Shown here: in pieces, positions 1 to 7,994 of the stretch
Position numbering within the stretch: the stretch's first letter is position 1
Layout: every line of letters begins with the position of its first letter
Assembly (NCBI RefSeq): GCF_013378445.1
Contig: NZ_JABXYK010000004.1
Location: 310,001-374,000, forward strand
Length of the DNA stretch: 64,000 nucleotides
Direction: 5' to 3'
DNA from: Mycoplana rhizolycopersici
GTDB lineage: Bacteria; Pseudomonadota; Alphaproteobacteria; Rhizobiales; Rhizobiaceae
The notes under the pieces: generated by a model
Databases searched by the model: none
What the model was told of the DNA's origin: nothing
Seen by the model: the letters and a program-made list of their open reading frames with translations, nothing else
Made by a program: the position numbers and the translations under genes

Positions 1-162
1 GCAGCACCTCAAGCTGCCGGCCTGGGGATGGTGCCCGAGCGCGTGCTGGACACTCTCCTCGGTGCCGGTATCGGTGTCGTGCTCGCCATTCTCTGCTCGA
101 CGCTTGATGACAGGCGATATCTGGCCGAGCATCACGCCGCCCGTGCCGCACGGCAATCTTGA
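1..162 (+). CDS. FUSC-family membrane protein, C-terminal fragment (cut by window edge)
   Basis: Frame 1 is open from the first base to a TGA at 160-162 and gives 53 residues. The segment reads as a short loop, then a hydrophobic helix (TLLGAGIGVVLAIL), then a charged tail (DDRRYLAEHHAARAARQS). The order Arg-x-x-Asp-Thr-Leu-hydrophobic helix-charged end resembles the last membrane helix of fusaric-acid-resistance-like (FUSC) efflux proteins, where a motif of the type R-DT-L-GA precedes the helix. The start lies upstream of the window. The assignment rests on this one short motif, so the family is a likely match only. Confidence 0.5.
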   Translation, partial: AAPQAAGLGMVPERVLDTLLGAGIGVVLAILCSTLDDRRYLAEHHAARAARQS

Positions 163-292
163 TGGCGTCGCAATCGCGGCTCGACTACACGTAGAATTCC
201 CCGTCGGCGATAGCCGCTGACGGGTCGCATCGTGGCGCGCGTCGGCTGTCCTTGCCGAGCCGTTACGTGACCTCACGACCGAGATTGAGCCC

Positions 293-310
293 CCTCAATC
301 CTACTTGAGG
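293..310. other. Small stem-loop at the end of the aldo/keto reductase gene
   Basis: CCTCAA-N6-TTGAGG is a perfect 6-bp inverted repeat overlapping the stop codon of the minus-strand reductase. No T-run follows on the minus strand, so a terminator role is weak. The rest of 163-300 shows nothing recognisable. Confidence 0.3.
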
Positions 311-1356
311 TGCGGTCCGAGGAGGACCCGATCCGCCTCGCTCAAACGGTCGCTGGCCGTGTTGAGCTGGTGCCAGTAGGGATACAGGATGGGCGGCGCG
401 CTGACCGTATCGAGGCGCGCACGCTCCTCATCCGACAGAGTCAGCTCGGCGGCTGCCAGATTGTCGCTGAATTGTTCGGGCGTGCGTCCGCCGATGATCA
501 CCGAGGTGATGCCCGGCCGGCCCAACAGCCAGGACAGCGCCACGCGCGCCGCAGAGACGTTGCGTTCGTTGCCGATGGCGACCAGCGTGTCGACGATGTT
601 CCATAAGCGGTCCTCGTCCCGGATCGGCGGCTCGGTCCATCCGGCGAACTGCCGCGTGCCCTCGGGTGCGGACTGGTTGCGGCGGTGCTTGCCCGACAGC
701 AGGCCGCCAGCGATCGGGCTCCAGACCAGCACGCCAAGGCCTTGATCGACCGAGATCGGAAGGAGCTCGTATTCTGCTTCGCGCGCCTCAAGCGTGTAGT
801 GGATCTGCTGGCTTACGAAGCGCGGTCGCCGGTCTCTGTCGCTCACCCCCAGCGCCTTCATGATGTGCCAGCCGGAAAAATTGGAGCAGCCGACATAGCG
901 CACCTTGCCCTGGCTTACGAGCAGGTCCAGCGCTTCCAACGTCTCTTCAAGAGGGGTAATGCCATCCCATTCGTGCAGCTGGTAGAGATCGATCACGTCG
1001 GTCTTCAATCGCCGCAGGCTGGCCTCGCAGGCACGGATGAGATGGTAGCGCGAGGAGCCGACATCATTGGGATCCGGCGACATCGCAAAACGTGCCTTGG
1101 TGGCGATGAGCAGGCCGTTGCGACGCGGTCCGCCGATGATTTCCCCCAGCACCTCCTCGCACGCGCCTTCGGAGTAGACATCCGCCGTGTCGATGAAGTT
1201 GACGCCTGCATCGAGGCACATGTCAACCAGTCGCCCGGCGTCGGAGACGCCGAGGTCGCCTACGGTCTTTGCCCAACCTTTGCCGCCAAAGGTCATGGTT
1301 CCCATCGTAATGGTCGAGACTTTCAGGCCCGAACGACCGAGGAGGCGGTATTCCAT
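301..1356 (-). CDS. Aldo/keto reductase
   Basis: A 351-residue NAD(P)H-dependent oxidoreductase of the AKR superfamily (cytosolic TIM barrel), usual length for the yeast-dehydrogenase-like branch. It begins MEYRLLGRSGLKVS, the classic AKR opening strand. The catalytic tetrad is visible: Asp56 and Tyr61 in IDTADVYSEG, Lys87 in LIATKARF, His128 in YQLHEWDG. The NADP-phosphate loop near the C-terminus reads IIGGRTPEQFSDNL. An AGAAGGAAC ribosome site lies just before the ATG. It is the last minus-strand gene of the catabolic island, downstream of a GntR regulator and a zinc alcohol dehydrogenase, so a sugar or sugar-derived aldehyde/ketone substrate is likely. The substrate cannot be read from sequence. 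Confidence 0.9.
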   Translation of the reverse strand: MEYRLLGRSGLKVSTITMGTMTFGGKGWAKTVGDLGVSDAGRLVDMCLDAGVNFIDTADVYSEGACEEVLGEIIGGPRRNGLLIATKARFAMSPDPNDVGSSRYHLIRACEASLRRLKTDVIDLYQLHEWDGITPLEETLEALDLLVSQGKVRYVGCSNFSGWHIMKALGVSDRDRRPRFVSQQIHYTLEAREAEYELLPISVDQGLGVLVWSPIAGGLLSGKHRRNQSAPEGTRQFAGWTEPPIRDEDRLWNIVDTLVAIGNERNVSAARVALSWLLGRPGITSVIIGGRTPEQFSDNLAAAELTLSDEERARLDTVSAPPILYPYWHQLNTASDRLSEADRVLLGPHLK

Positions 1357-1491
1357 GTTTTCGTTCCTTCTGTTCGATTGCAGTGCGCTGGCTGCATATG
1401 TGCATCAGGGTGGCAGGGAAACGTCAAGCAGAGAGATGTCGCTTGTCGCAGTCGCGGAGCGACGCCCGGCCGGCCGGTGCCGGCGGCGACG

Positions 1492-2169
1492 TCAGCCGGA
1501 GCGCATGTCCAACAGGGTCAACGCATTGGCGTAGTTGGGCTCCATCGCCTCGATATGCTGCTTCAGGAGAAGGCGCAGCTGTTCGGCATCTCTTGCCTCA
1601 ACGGCGCGGGCGATCTGGTGATGCTCTTGCAGGGTCTTTTGCCGGTGCAGGCCCAGTTGTTCAGCAAGATGCGATCGCAGCGCCGCCAGCCGGCCGGCGG
1701 CGATCCCGTAGGCCTGGATCACCAGCGGGTTGCCGCAATGGACGATGAATGCCTCATGGAACTGCGTGTCCGCCGTGGCATAGGCAAATGAATCGTCTTC
1801 GTCACGGGCCTTTTCCATGATTGCGATTGCCTGCATCAGCGCCGAATGCAGAGCTTCCGGCGCCCGTTGCGTCGCCCAGTCCGCGGCCAGAAGTTCGAGC
1901 TGGACGCGATACTCCACCAGCGAATGCAAGGTTTGCTGATCCGGCTTGAAGACAAAACTGCCGCGGCGCGGCAGGATGGTGATCAGCCCCTGCAGTTGCA
2001 GCATGGTCAACGCCTCGCGCACCGGCGTGCGGCTGACTTCCATGGCGGCCGCGATCTTCTCCTCCGAAAGCGCCTCGCCCAGCGCCAGCTCCCGGCGAAG
2101 AATGGCGGCCTTCAAGCGATCGGCGACAATTTCGGCAAGCGACTGCGGCCTGATGGGGCTGTTTTTCAT
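1492..2169 (-). CDS. GntR-family transcriptional regulator, FCD domain
   Basis: A 225-residue DNA-binding repressor or activator of the FadR/VanR (FCD) type. Residues about 8-70 form the winged HTH, with the recognition region SEEKIAAAMEVSRTPVREAL. The helical effector domain follows and carries a D-x3-H metal pair (DTQFHEAF) and a later His (EHHQIA), typical FCD metal ligands. The start MKNSP is chosen because AGGAAC lies 9 bases upstream. The frame stays open to 2307, with MNEHEDPK at 2214 as an alternative start. It sits between the aldo/keto reductase and the zinc alcohol dehydrogenase, all on the minus strand, so it probably controls this catabolic group in response to an organic acid or sugar acid. 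Confidence 0.88.
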   Translation of the reverse strand: MKNSPIRPQSLAEIVADRLKAAILRRELALGEALSEEKIAAAMEVSRTPVREALTMLQLQGLITILPRRGSFVFKPDQQTLHSLVEYRVQLELLAADWATQRAPEALHSALMQAIAIMEKARDEDDSFAYATADTQFHEAFIVHCGNPLVIQAYGIAAGRLAALRSHLAEQLGLHRQKTLQEHHQIARAVEARDAEQLRLLLKQHIEAMEPNYANALTLLDMRSG

Positions 2170-2327
2170 GGGATTGATGTTCCTGTTCGCCTTAGGGTCC
2201 TCATGTTCGTTCATAGGACGCGTCGTTTTCCCTGACGGGCTGTTCCCTGACCGGCGGGGACGGCCAATCGTTACAGGCATTTCCTTGCAGCGATAGAAGG
2301 CAGGCATGAGCGGGTTTCACGCGCAGG

Positions 2328-3326
2328 TCAATTGACCAGAACGAGTTTTGCCGCATCCGCACGCCCCCGATCGAGATCTGCGAAAGCTGCAGCGCCATCG
2401 AACATCTTCCGCGTCTCGACCCAGTTCAACGGGCCGAGTCGTCCGGATGCGAGCAGGTCCACGGTTTCGCGGAAATCGATCATGGAGTAGCAATAGGATC
2501 CGACGAAGGCGATTTCCGAAAGCGTCAGGCGGCGCACGTCCACGCCATCGCCACCCGGCAGCAGGCCGAGGTGTACGATGGCGCCGCCGCGCCGCGTCAT
2601 GCGAAAGGCGGCCGCGCGCGTCGCCTGTGCGCCTACGGCATCAAAGACGAGGTCCACTGTGGCGTCGGCTGGTTCGTCCGTGCCGCCGGGCTCGTAGGCG
2701 ACGATATCGCCATTTGCAGCGCGCGCGGTCGCTCGCCTGTTCGCGTTCGTCTCACCCAGAAAAATCTGCCGCGCTCCCTGGGACAGGGCCACAAGTGCCG
2801 TGGCCAGCCCGATGGCGCCGCCACCCAGAACCGCGACGCGACGAGCAGAAAGGGGACGGTCTGACAGGCGAGTTGCGATCCGGACGGCGTGGTATGCGAC
2901 CGCGACAGGTTCGCTGAGTGCAGCCGTGACGAAATCCATTGTGTCCGGGATCGGCACCAGATTGGTTTCGCGCACCACCACTTTTTCGGCGAAAGCCCCC
3001 GCATGCGGAGGAAGGCCGATGTTGCGTTGCTCTTCGCAAAGTTGCGGGCTGCCCGAGATGCAGGCGTTGCAGCGGCCGCAGGTCAGCAAAGGATTTACGG
3101 TGACGCGGGTGCCCGTCATCGGCCCGGTTTCCACCACGCCGGCAAATTCGTGCCCCATGATCATCGGTGGAACGCGCCGCGGGTCATAGCCGTGATAACC
3201 ATGCATGTCGGAACCGCAGATGCCGCAGGCTGCCACCCGCACCACCGCCTCGCCCGTTCCGGGGCGAGGATCGTCGATCTCCCGGTACTCCATGTTTTCT
3301 TTCCCGAGATAGACGAGCGCCTGCAT
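2328..3326 (-). CDS. Zinc-dependent medium-chain alcohol/polyol dehydrogenase
   Basis: A 332-residue MDR-superfamily oxidoreductase that oxidises a secondary alcohol with NAD(P). Catalytic zinc ligands are visible as Cys37 in CGICGSD and His59-Glu60 in GHEFAG. The structural zinc site is the four-Cys cluster Cys83, Cys86, Cys89 and Cys97. A Rossmann fold follows (VLGGGAIGLATA). The ATG is preceded by a strong GGAGGA site. The short C-terminal half and the GYHGYDPRR loop resemble sorbitol, idonate or threonine dehydrogenases rather than ethanol dehydrogenases. It is divergent from the M24 gene at 3534 and lies next to a GntR regulator, which fits sugar-acid or polyol catabolism. Confidence 0.88.
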   Translation of the reverse strand: MQALVYLGKENMEYREIDDPRPGTGEAVVRVAACGICGSDMHGYHGYDPRRVPPMIMGHEFAGVVETGPMTGTRVTVNPLLTCGRCNACISGSPQLCEEQRNIGLPPHAGAFAEKVVVRETNLVPIPDTMDFVTAALSEPVAVAYHAVRIATRLSDRPLSARRVAVLGGGAIGLATALVALSQGARQIFLGETNANRRATARAANGDIVAYEPGGTDEPADATVDLVFDAVGAQATRAAAFRMTRRGGAIVHLGLLPGGDGVDVRRLTLSEIAFVGSYCYSMIDFRETVDLLASGRLGPLNWVETRKMFDGAAAFADLDRGRADAAKLVLVN

Positions 3327-3533
3327 TCATTCCTCCTTCGCATTTTCATGGGCGCCGCCGCCCATGCCAGCCGCACGCCCCTTCGCCTCCGCCGAAGCGT
3401 CAACTTGCAAGCTGAGGTACTGTATGTCAACAATTCCGTGGCCGTCGGGCGGGCGGGGCATGCGGCCAATGGGCCGGTGACCGTGTTGTGATTGGGCCGG
3501 GACTGTTTGCGTGGTGCAGGAGGAGGAATTGGA

Positions 3534-4712
3534 ATGAAATCCGAAAATGGAGCTTGCGGTGTTGCACCGTTCGATGCCAGCCTGCTCGATCGGTTGATGG
3601 AGGAGCGGGGCCTCGATCTGCTCCTTGTGACATCCAAGCACAATGTGCAGCACCTGCTGGGTGGCTACCGCTTCTTCATGTTCGATTACATGGATGCAAC
3701 GGGGCTAAGCCGCTACCTTCCCATCCTTATCTATCGACGCGGCCACCCTGAGCTCACCGGCTATGTCGGCAATCCCAATGAGGCCTATGAACGGGATCTC
3801 GGCAGTCTCTGGCCCGCTCATCTCGATCTACGCGCGCGCGGATCGGTTGACGCGATGCGCTACGCGATGGAATACGTCACCTCCGCCGGGATCGAACCAT
3901 CGTCCATCGGCGTGGAGGCTGGGTTTCTCCCGGCGGATGCGATGATGGCTCTGCAAGACGGCTTGCCCGGCGTGCGGCTTTCGGATTGCGTCGAAGTGCT
4001 GGAGGAATTGCGGGCGATCAAGTCGCCTGCGGAACTGGATTGTCTCAGGATCGCCTCCGAGGGCGTCGTCGACGCGATGCTGGCGACGTTTGCGCGCATC
4101 GAACCCGGCCTTGCCAAGCGCGAGATCGTCGAAATCCTGCGACAGGAGGAAGTGCGTCGCGGGCTCACCTTCGAATATTGCCTGATTACGGCCGGCAGAG
4201 ATCTGAACCGCGCGCCCTCCGACCAACGAATCCGGGAGGGCGATATCCTGTCACTCGATTCCGGTGGCAATTATCGAGGCTATATCGGCGATCTCTGCCG
4301 CATGGGCATATTGGGGCAACCCTCGCCGGAGCTTGAAGACGCGCTTGCCGCGATCGAGGAGATACAGCAGCTTGCACGACGGCCGATCCGGCAGGGCGCG
4401 ATGGGCGCGGAGATCTTCGAGGCCGTTGCCGAACGCTTGGTGCGTCCCCGCGAGGGAAAGCTCAGTTTCGTGGCGCACGGCATGGGCCTGATTTCGCACG
4501 AAGCGCCCCGGCTTCTGGATGACGGCCCGATTCCTTATCCAGCGGCGCACCGCAACCGGCCGCTCCATACCGGAATGGTCCTGTCCATCGAGACGACCCT
4601 GCAGCACCCGCGTCTCGGCTTCGTCAAGCTGGAGGACACGATTGCTGTGACCGATGACGGGTGCATTGGTTACGGCGATGGCGCACGGGGCTGGAATTCT
4701 CCGGGACGTTAG
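3534..4712 (+). CDS. M24-family (Xaa-Pro aminopeptidase/creatinase-like) enzyme
   Basis: A 392-residue two-domain pita-bread enzyme. The N-terminal creatinase-type domain covers about residues 15-155. The catalytic domain begins at ELRAIKSPAELDCLRIASEG. All five expected metal ligands can be placed: Asp242 in LDSGG, Asp253 in YIGDLCR, His315 in VAHGMGL, Glu353 in SIETT and Glu367 in KLEDT, so it should be an active metallohydrolase. The ATG at 3534 follows a strong AGGAGGAGGAATTGG site. An in-frame start 42 bases earlier lacks one. Its place among catabolic genes suggests cleavage of a small amide or dipeptide-like substrate rather than housekeeping prolidase work. The substrate is not determinable. 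Confidence 0.85.
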   Translation: MKSENGACGVAPFDASLLDRLMEERGLDLLLVTSKHNVQHLLGGYRFFMFDYMDATGLSRYLPILIYRRGHPELTGYVGNPNEAYERDLGSLWPAHLDLRARGSVDAMRYAMEYVTSAGIEPSSIGVEAGFLPADAMMALQDGLPGVRLSDCVEVLEELRAIKSPAELDCLRIASEGVVDAMLATFARIEPGLAKREIVEILRQEEVRRGLTFEYCLITAGRDLNRAPSDQRIREGDILSLDSGGNYRGYIGDLCRMGILGQPSPELEDALAAIEEIQQLARRPIRQGAMGAEIFEAVAERLVRPREGKLSFVAHGMGLISHEAPRLLDDGPIPYPAAHRNRPLHTGMVLSIETTLQHPRLGFVKLEDTIAVTDDGCIGYGDGARGWNSPGR

Positions 4713-4730
4713 GGGGCCCGGGGGGTGGTC

Positions 4731-5453
4731 TTAGTCGGGGAGGGGGCCGATATGGTCCAGCGAGGCGTTGCGTGTCGCCTTTCCCGCTCGTCCGGTCGCG
4801 CCTGGCACCGTGATCGGTTCAAGGCTGTAGCGTTTGGCCATCATGAGGATGTGGGTTCCGAGCGCTTCCATTGCCCCGTTCATGTCGTTGTCCTTAAGCA
4901 TCGACAGGATCGCAAAGTGTTCTTCGCTCGCCTGCCGGCGCGTCGGCAACGTCGATCGGTGCGATCTCAAGGCGCCCACCTTTGCGGCCACGAGCCGGTA
5001 GGCGTTGATCAGGTACGGGTTCCCGCAATTCTCGATCGCAACGCTATGAAAAAGCGTATCGGCGCTGGAACTGCGAAGATTGTCCTCTGCGAGGATTGCA
5101 TCCCGCATCTCCTCCGCCGCGATCGTCATGGCCGCAAGCGTCTCGCTGCGCTTTCTCTGCATGGCCAGCCGCATTGCCTCAAGCTCGATCATTCTGCGGA
5201 ATTCGCAAAGGTTTTCCGTATCTTCTCTGCTTGGCATGAACACGAAGCTGCCGCGCTGCGGCCGAATGTCGATCAAGCCCTCCTGCTCGAGCGCGGTGAA
5301 TGCCTCGCGCACCGGACTGCGGCTCACGCCGAGTATGGTTGCCAGCTTGTCCTCGGAGAGCGCGTCGCCAAGCTCCAGTTCTCCGTCGAGAATGGCGCTG
5401 CGCAGGCGCTCCGTGACGCGGGCGGTCAATGAGCCACGTGTTCTACGATCCAC
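4731..5453 (-). CDS. GntR-family transcriptional regulator, FCD domain
   Basis: 240 residues from a GTG start preceded by GGGGAGG with 9-base spacing. The winged HTH covers about residues 8-75 (SEDKLATILGVSRSPVREAF), followed by PQRGSFV and an FCD effector domain with the D-x3-H ligand pair (ADTLFHSVAI) and a later His (EEHFAIL). It is close in architecture to the regulator at 1492-2169, sharing SRxPVREA and RGSFVF-P, so the two are paralogues in one island. It lies convergent to the M24 gene and downstream of a TIM-barrel isomerase and an SDR on the same strand, which it probably controls. Confidence 0.88.
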   Translation of the reverse strand: MDRRTRGSLTARVTERLRSAILDGELELGDALSEDKLATILGVSRSPVREAFTALEQEGLIDIRPQRGSFVFMPSREDTENLCEFRRMIELEAMRLAMQRKRSETLAAMTIAAEEMRDAILAEDNLRSSSADTLFHSVAIENCGNPYLINAYRLVAAKVGALRSHRSTLPTRRQASEEHFAILSMLKDNDMNGAMEALGTHILMMAKRYSLEPITVPGATGRAGKATRNASLDHIGPLPD

Positions 5454-5565
5454 TTCGCGATGCCTCCCCGAGTTGTCGCGCCCATACTAATCCAATTCGT
5501 CGAAACCATCATTTCGGAACCGGCCATCCTGCCATCGGTGCGGCCGTCCAACCGGCAGCCGATGC
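5454..5565. other. Short spacer upstream of the GntR gene
   Basis: 112 bases without a gene. It contains CATACTAATCC near 5484. The same CATACTAA octamer core occurs beside the palindrome at 7200-7215, so this may be a second half-site for a shared regulator. Nothing else is recognisable. Confidence 0.25.
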
Positions 5566-6390
5566 TCATGATCGGCCCGGCAGTGCGTCGAGAAAGGCGC
5601 GCGTGGCAGTCATGCCCTTGCGTGCCTTCTCAAGGAAGCCGAGCTCCGAATCGCCTTTGTGCGGCGTTTCCACGCTGATGGCAATGCTTGCCGGAAGCAA
5701 CGCCATCAATTCCTCAAGCCACAATCCGCCGTCTCCCGGCAGCATCCGCGCACCGCGCGCTTCTGCGATGCAGGCCGCATTGTCGGCAGGCTGCTCGGCC
5801 GGTGCATCGCAAAGCTGGAGATAGAGGACGAGGTCCTGCGGCAGGGCGGCGACGGCGGCCGGACTGCCGCCGGAGCGCGACAGATGCAGGGCATCGAGCA
5901 GGATGCCGACATTGCCACGGCCTGAAGCCGTCGCCAGTCTTGCCGCATCCTCGATGGTTGCCGCGTTGCGCCAGCGCATGAACTCGATGGCCATCTTTAT
6001 CCCGTGATCGGCTGCTGCGTCGGCGATGCGCGCCAGATTGTCGGCCGCGCGGGAAAGCTCCGGGTCCTCGCAGGTGATCTGCATGATCGGCATGCCGAAT
6101 TCGCCTGCGGTCTCGATGACGGGAAGCCATGCCTCCACGTCCGTGTCCGGCAGCAAGGTGAAGACCTCGCCGTCGAGGAAGGAGATGCCGAGATCGGCTG
6201 CGACGGTGCGGATCTCGCGGATCAGCGGCCTGTCACCGACGATCGGATGCGCGAGGGCCAGGCCGTGCGGAGCAATGAGCCTCAGCCCGGCGGCGTCATA
6301 ACCGGCGGCGGCTGCGCATTTGACGTGTTCGACCGGCGGGCATCCCTGGACGGTCAGAAAGGCGAGGGAAAGCAGGTGTTGTCCGTGCAT
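5566..6390 (-). CDS. TIM-barrel sugar isomerase/epimerase-like protein (AP-endonuclease-2 fold)
   Basis: A 274-residue xylose-isomerase-like TIM barrel. The metal-site strands are recognisable: IEFMRW (Glu), LLDALHLSRSG (Asp and His) and ISVETP (Glu), as in hydroxypyruvate isomerases, tagatose epimerases and dehydroshikimate dehydratases. It shares a common plan with the protein at 12198-13025 (same length, both opening LS-x-FLT, both with DALH-SRS), so they are paralogues. A GAGG site precedes the ATG, and only 9 bases separate it from the SDR upstream, so the two are co-transcribed. Probable role: isomerisation or dehydration of a keto-sugar acid. Exact reaction unknown. Confidence 0.82.
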   Translation of the reverse strand: MHGQHLLSLAFLTVQGCPPVEHVKCAAAAGYDAAGLRLIAPHGLALAHPIVGDRPLIREIRTVAADLGISFLDGEVFTLLPDTDVEAWLPVIETAGEFGMPIMQITCEDPELSRAADNLARIADAAADHGIKMAIEFMRWRNAATIEDAARLATASGRGNVGILLDALHLSRSGGSPAAVAALPQDLVLYLQLCDAPAEQPADNAACIAEARGARMLPGDGGLWLEELMALLPASIAISVETPHKGDSELGFLEKARKGMTATRAFLDALPGRS

Positions 6391-6399
6391 TGGGCCGCC

Positions 6400-7140
6400 T
6401 CAATAGGTTGCACGGCCGCCGGAAACGTCGAAAACGGCGCCGGTGGAGAATGAACACTCCTCGGAAGTTAGCCAGCATACGAGCGCTGCTACTTCTTCTG
6501 CGCGGCCGAGACGCCCGACGGGGATCTTGGATGTGACGTATGCCTTGAATTCGGGGGTCAGCTGTTCGAGCATCTCCGTCTCGATCGCAGCCGGTGTCAC
6601 GCAGTTCACGCGAATAGAGGTGGTCGCCAGCTCCTTGCCGATCGATTTGGTCAGGCCGATCACGCCCGCCTTCGAGGCAGAATAGGCCACCGCATTCGGG
6701 TTGCCTTCCTTGCCCGCGATCGAGGCCATGTTGACGATGCGTCCGTATCCGGTCTTGAGCATTTCCCGGACGGCGGCCTGGCAGCAGTGGAAGACTGCGT
6801 CGAGATTGAGCGACATGACGAAGCGCCAGCCGTCGAGAGGGTATTCGGCGAATTCCCTGAGCGGCCCGTTATGGCCGGCGCATGTAACCAGAATGCCGAG
6901 CGGCCCAAGATCGCTCACGACCCGTGCGGTTGCCTCGGACACAGCATCCGGGTCGGTCACGTCGACCTCGTAGCCCTTCGCATTGGGAAGCTTTGCCGCC
7001 GCTGCCTCCGCACGCTCGCCGTTGATGTCCCATATCGCGACCTTGTGCCCCTGGGCTGCCAGCCGCTCGGCGATGGGATAGCCCAGGCCGCCAGCGCCTC
7101 CGGTGATGATAGCAACCCGTGACGTTTCGCTCTGCTGCAT
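6400..7140 (-). CDS. SDR-family NAD(P)-dependent oxidoreductase
   Basis: A 246-residue classical short-chain dehydrogenase. The cofactor motif is TGGAGGLG, the active-site Ser lies in NMASIAGKEG, and the catalytic Tyr-x3-Lys is YSASK. The C-terminal DVSGGRATY ending is typical of FabG-like or polyol/sugar dehydrogenases. A very strong GGAGGAGGAACGA site precedes the ATG. It is the first gene of a minus-strand unit with the TIM-barrel enzyme and a GntR regulator. The divergent region with a palindrome at 7200-7215 lies immediately upstream. Likely role: oxidation of a hydroxyl group in a sugar-derived substrate. Substrate not assigned. Confidence 0.9.
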   Translation of the reverse strand: MQQSETSRVAIITGGAGGLGYPIAERLAAQGHKVAIWDINGERAEAAAAKLPNAKGYEVDVTDPDAVSEATARVVSDLGPLGILVTCAGHNGPLREFAEYPLDGWRFVMSLNLDAVFHCCQAAVREMLKTGYGRIVNMASIAGKEGNPNAVAYSASKAGVIGLTKSIGKELATTSIRVNCVTPAAIETEMLEQLTPEFKAYVTSKIPVGRLGRAEEVAALVCWLTSEECSFSTGAVFDVSGGRATY

Positions 7141-7184
7141 TCGTTCCTCCTCCTGTCATCGCTCGCGTACCGAAAACTCGCGGC

Positions 7185-7251
7185 TTGACAATTGCGACAT
7201 ACTAACATTCTAGTAGTCTACATGAAGCGGAACCGGCCTGATTGTCAAGTT
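7185..7251. promoter_or_regulatory. Divergent promoter region with palindromic operator candidate
   Basis: Two TTGACA -35 boxes face opposite ways: plus strand 7185-7190, minus strand 7251-7246. Between them lies a perfect inverted repeat TACTA-N6-TAGTA (7200-7215), overlapped by GTAG-T-CTAC (7213-7221). The layout fits a regulator controlling both the SDR operon (minus) and the 7296 gene (plus). The -10 boxes are weak. Either of the two local GntR proteins is a candidate binder by proximity. Confidence 0.5.
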
Positions 7252-7295
7252 GGTCGATCAGGCCGGGCCGGTTGGAGGACTGGGAGGAGCATGAA

Positions 7296-7994
7296 ATGGC
7301 ATTGAAGGGGTCTGCCTTTCTGGCCATCTGGCACGATATTGCCGAAGGCGAGCATGGCGAATACATCGAGTGGCATACGCGCGAGCACATGCCCGAGCGG
7401 CTTTCGATACCCGGCTTCCGGACAGGAAAGCGCCTGCACGACCCGCAGGCCGGCCGCCACGTCTTCGGTACGATCTATGCGGCCGACACGGTCGAAGTAT
7501 TCCGGTCCGCGGACTATCTTGAGCGATTGAACAATCCCACGCCATGGACGGCCGCGGTGGCGCCGAGCTTCCAGAATTTTCTGCGCATCGCCTGTGAGCG
7601 TGTCGCTGAGGCGGGCCGGGGGGATGGCGGCAGCATGGCGACGATCCGCTTCGACCTGACCGATGCGGATGCCCGCGCGGCGATCGAAGGGAAGGCACAG
7701 GCTCTGGCCGATGCCATACTGGCTCTTCCCGGCATCTGCTGCGTGCATCTGGGGCTGGCGCGCAGCGAAGTCTCCGGGGTGCGTACCCGCGAGACGGAAC
7801 TTCGCAGCGCCATGTCCGAGCGGGAGTTCGATGTCGTCATTCTCGTCGAGGGGGCATCGCGAGCCGGTCTGGAGGCCGCGGTCCCGACGATCGAGTACCT
7901 GGCCACGGCGACCGGCTTGTTGTCCGCGCCGGTCACGACGATTTATGAAGCCGCCTATACGCTGACCGACGACGACATGCGGGTGTCGCCATGA
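7296..7994 (+). CDS. Uncharacterised dimeric alpha/beta-barrel-like protein
   Basis: A 232-residue cytosolic protein not matched to a named enzyme. The first half (to about residue 105) has a histidine-rich stretch, IWHDIAEGEHGEYIEWHTRE followed by HMPERL, similar in style to EthD/ferredoxin-like small-molecule enzymes where a His-Glu pair lies near the N-terminus. The second half (about 115-225) looks like another ferredoxin-like unit (MATIRFDLTD and later FDVVILVEG), suggesting a tandem fold. The ATG at 7296 follows GGGAGGAGC. An upstream in-frame ATG lacks a site. It overlaps the epimerase by 4 bases (ATGA), so the two are translationally coupled and probably act on the same metabolite. 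Confidence 0.75.
   Translation: MALKGSAFLAIWHDIAEGEHGEYIEWHTREHMPERLSIPGFRTGKRLHDPQAGRHVFGTIYAADTVEVFRSADYLERLNNPTPWTAAVAPSFQNFLRIACERVAEAGRGDGGSMATIRFDLTDADARAAIEGKAQALADAILALPGICCVHLGLARSEVSGVRTRETELRSAMSEREFDVVILVEGASRAGLEAAVPTIEYLATATGLLSAPVTTIYEAAYTLTDDDMRVSP

Noticed and set aside
685-1791. A 368-residue open frame on the plus strand opposite the aldo/keto reductase and GntR genes
   Set aside because: It runs antisense to two clear gene families, has no ribosome site or family motif, and reflects high-GC codon bias of the other strand.
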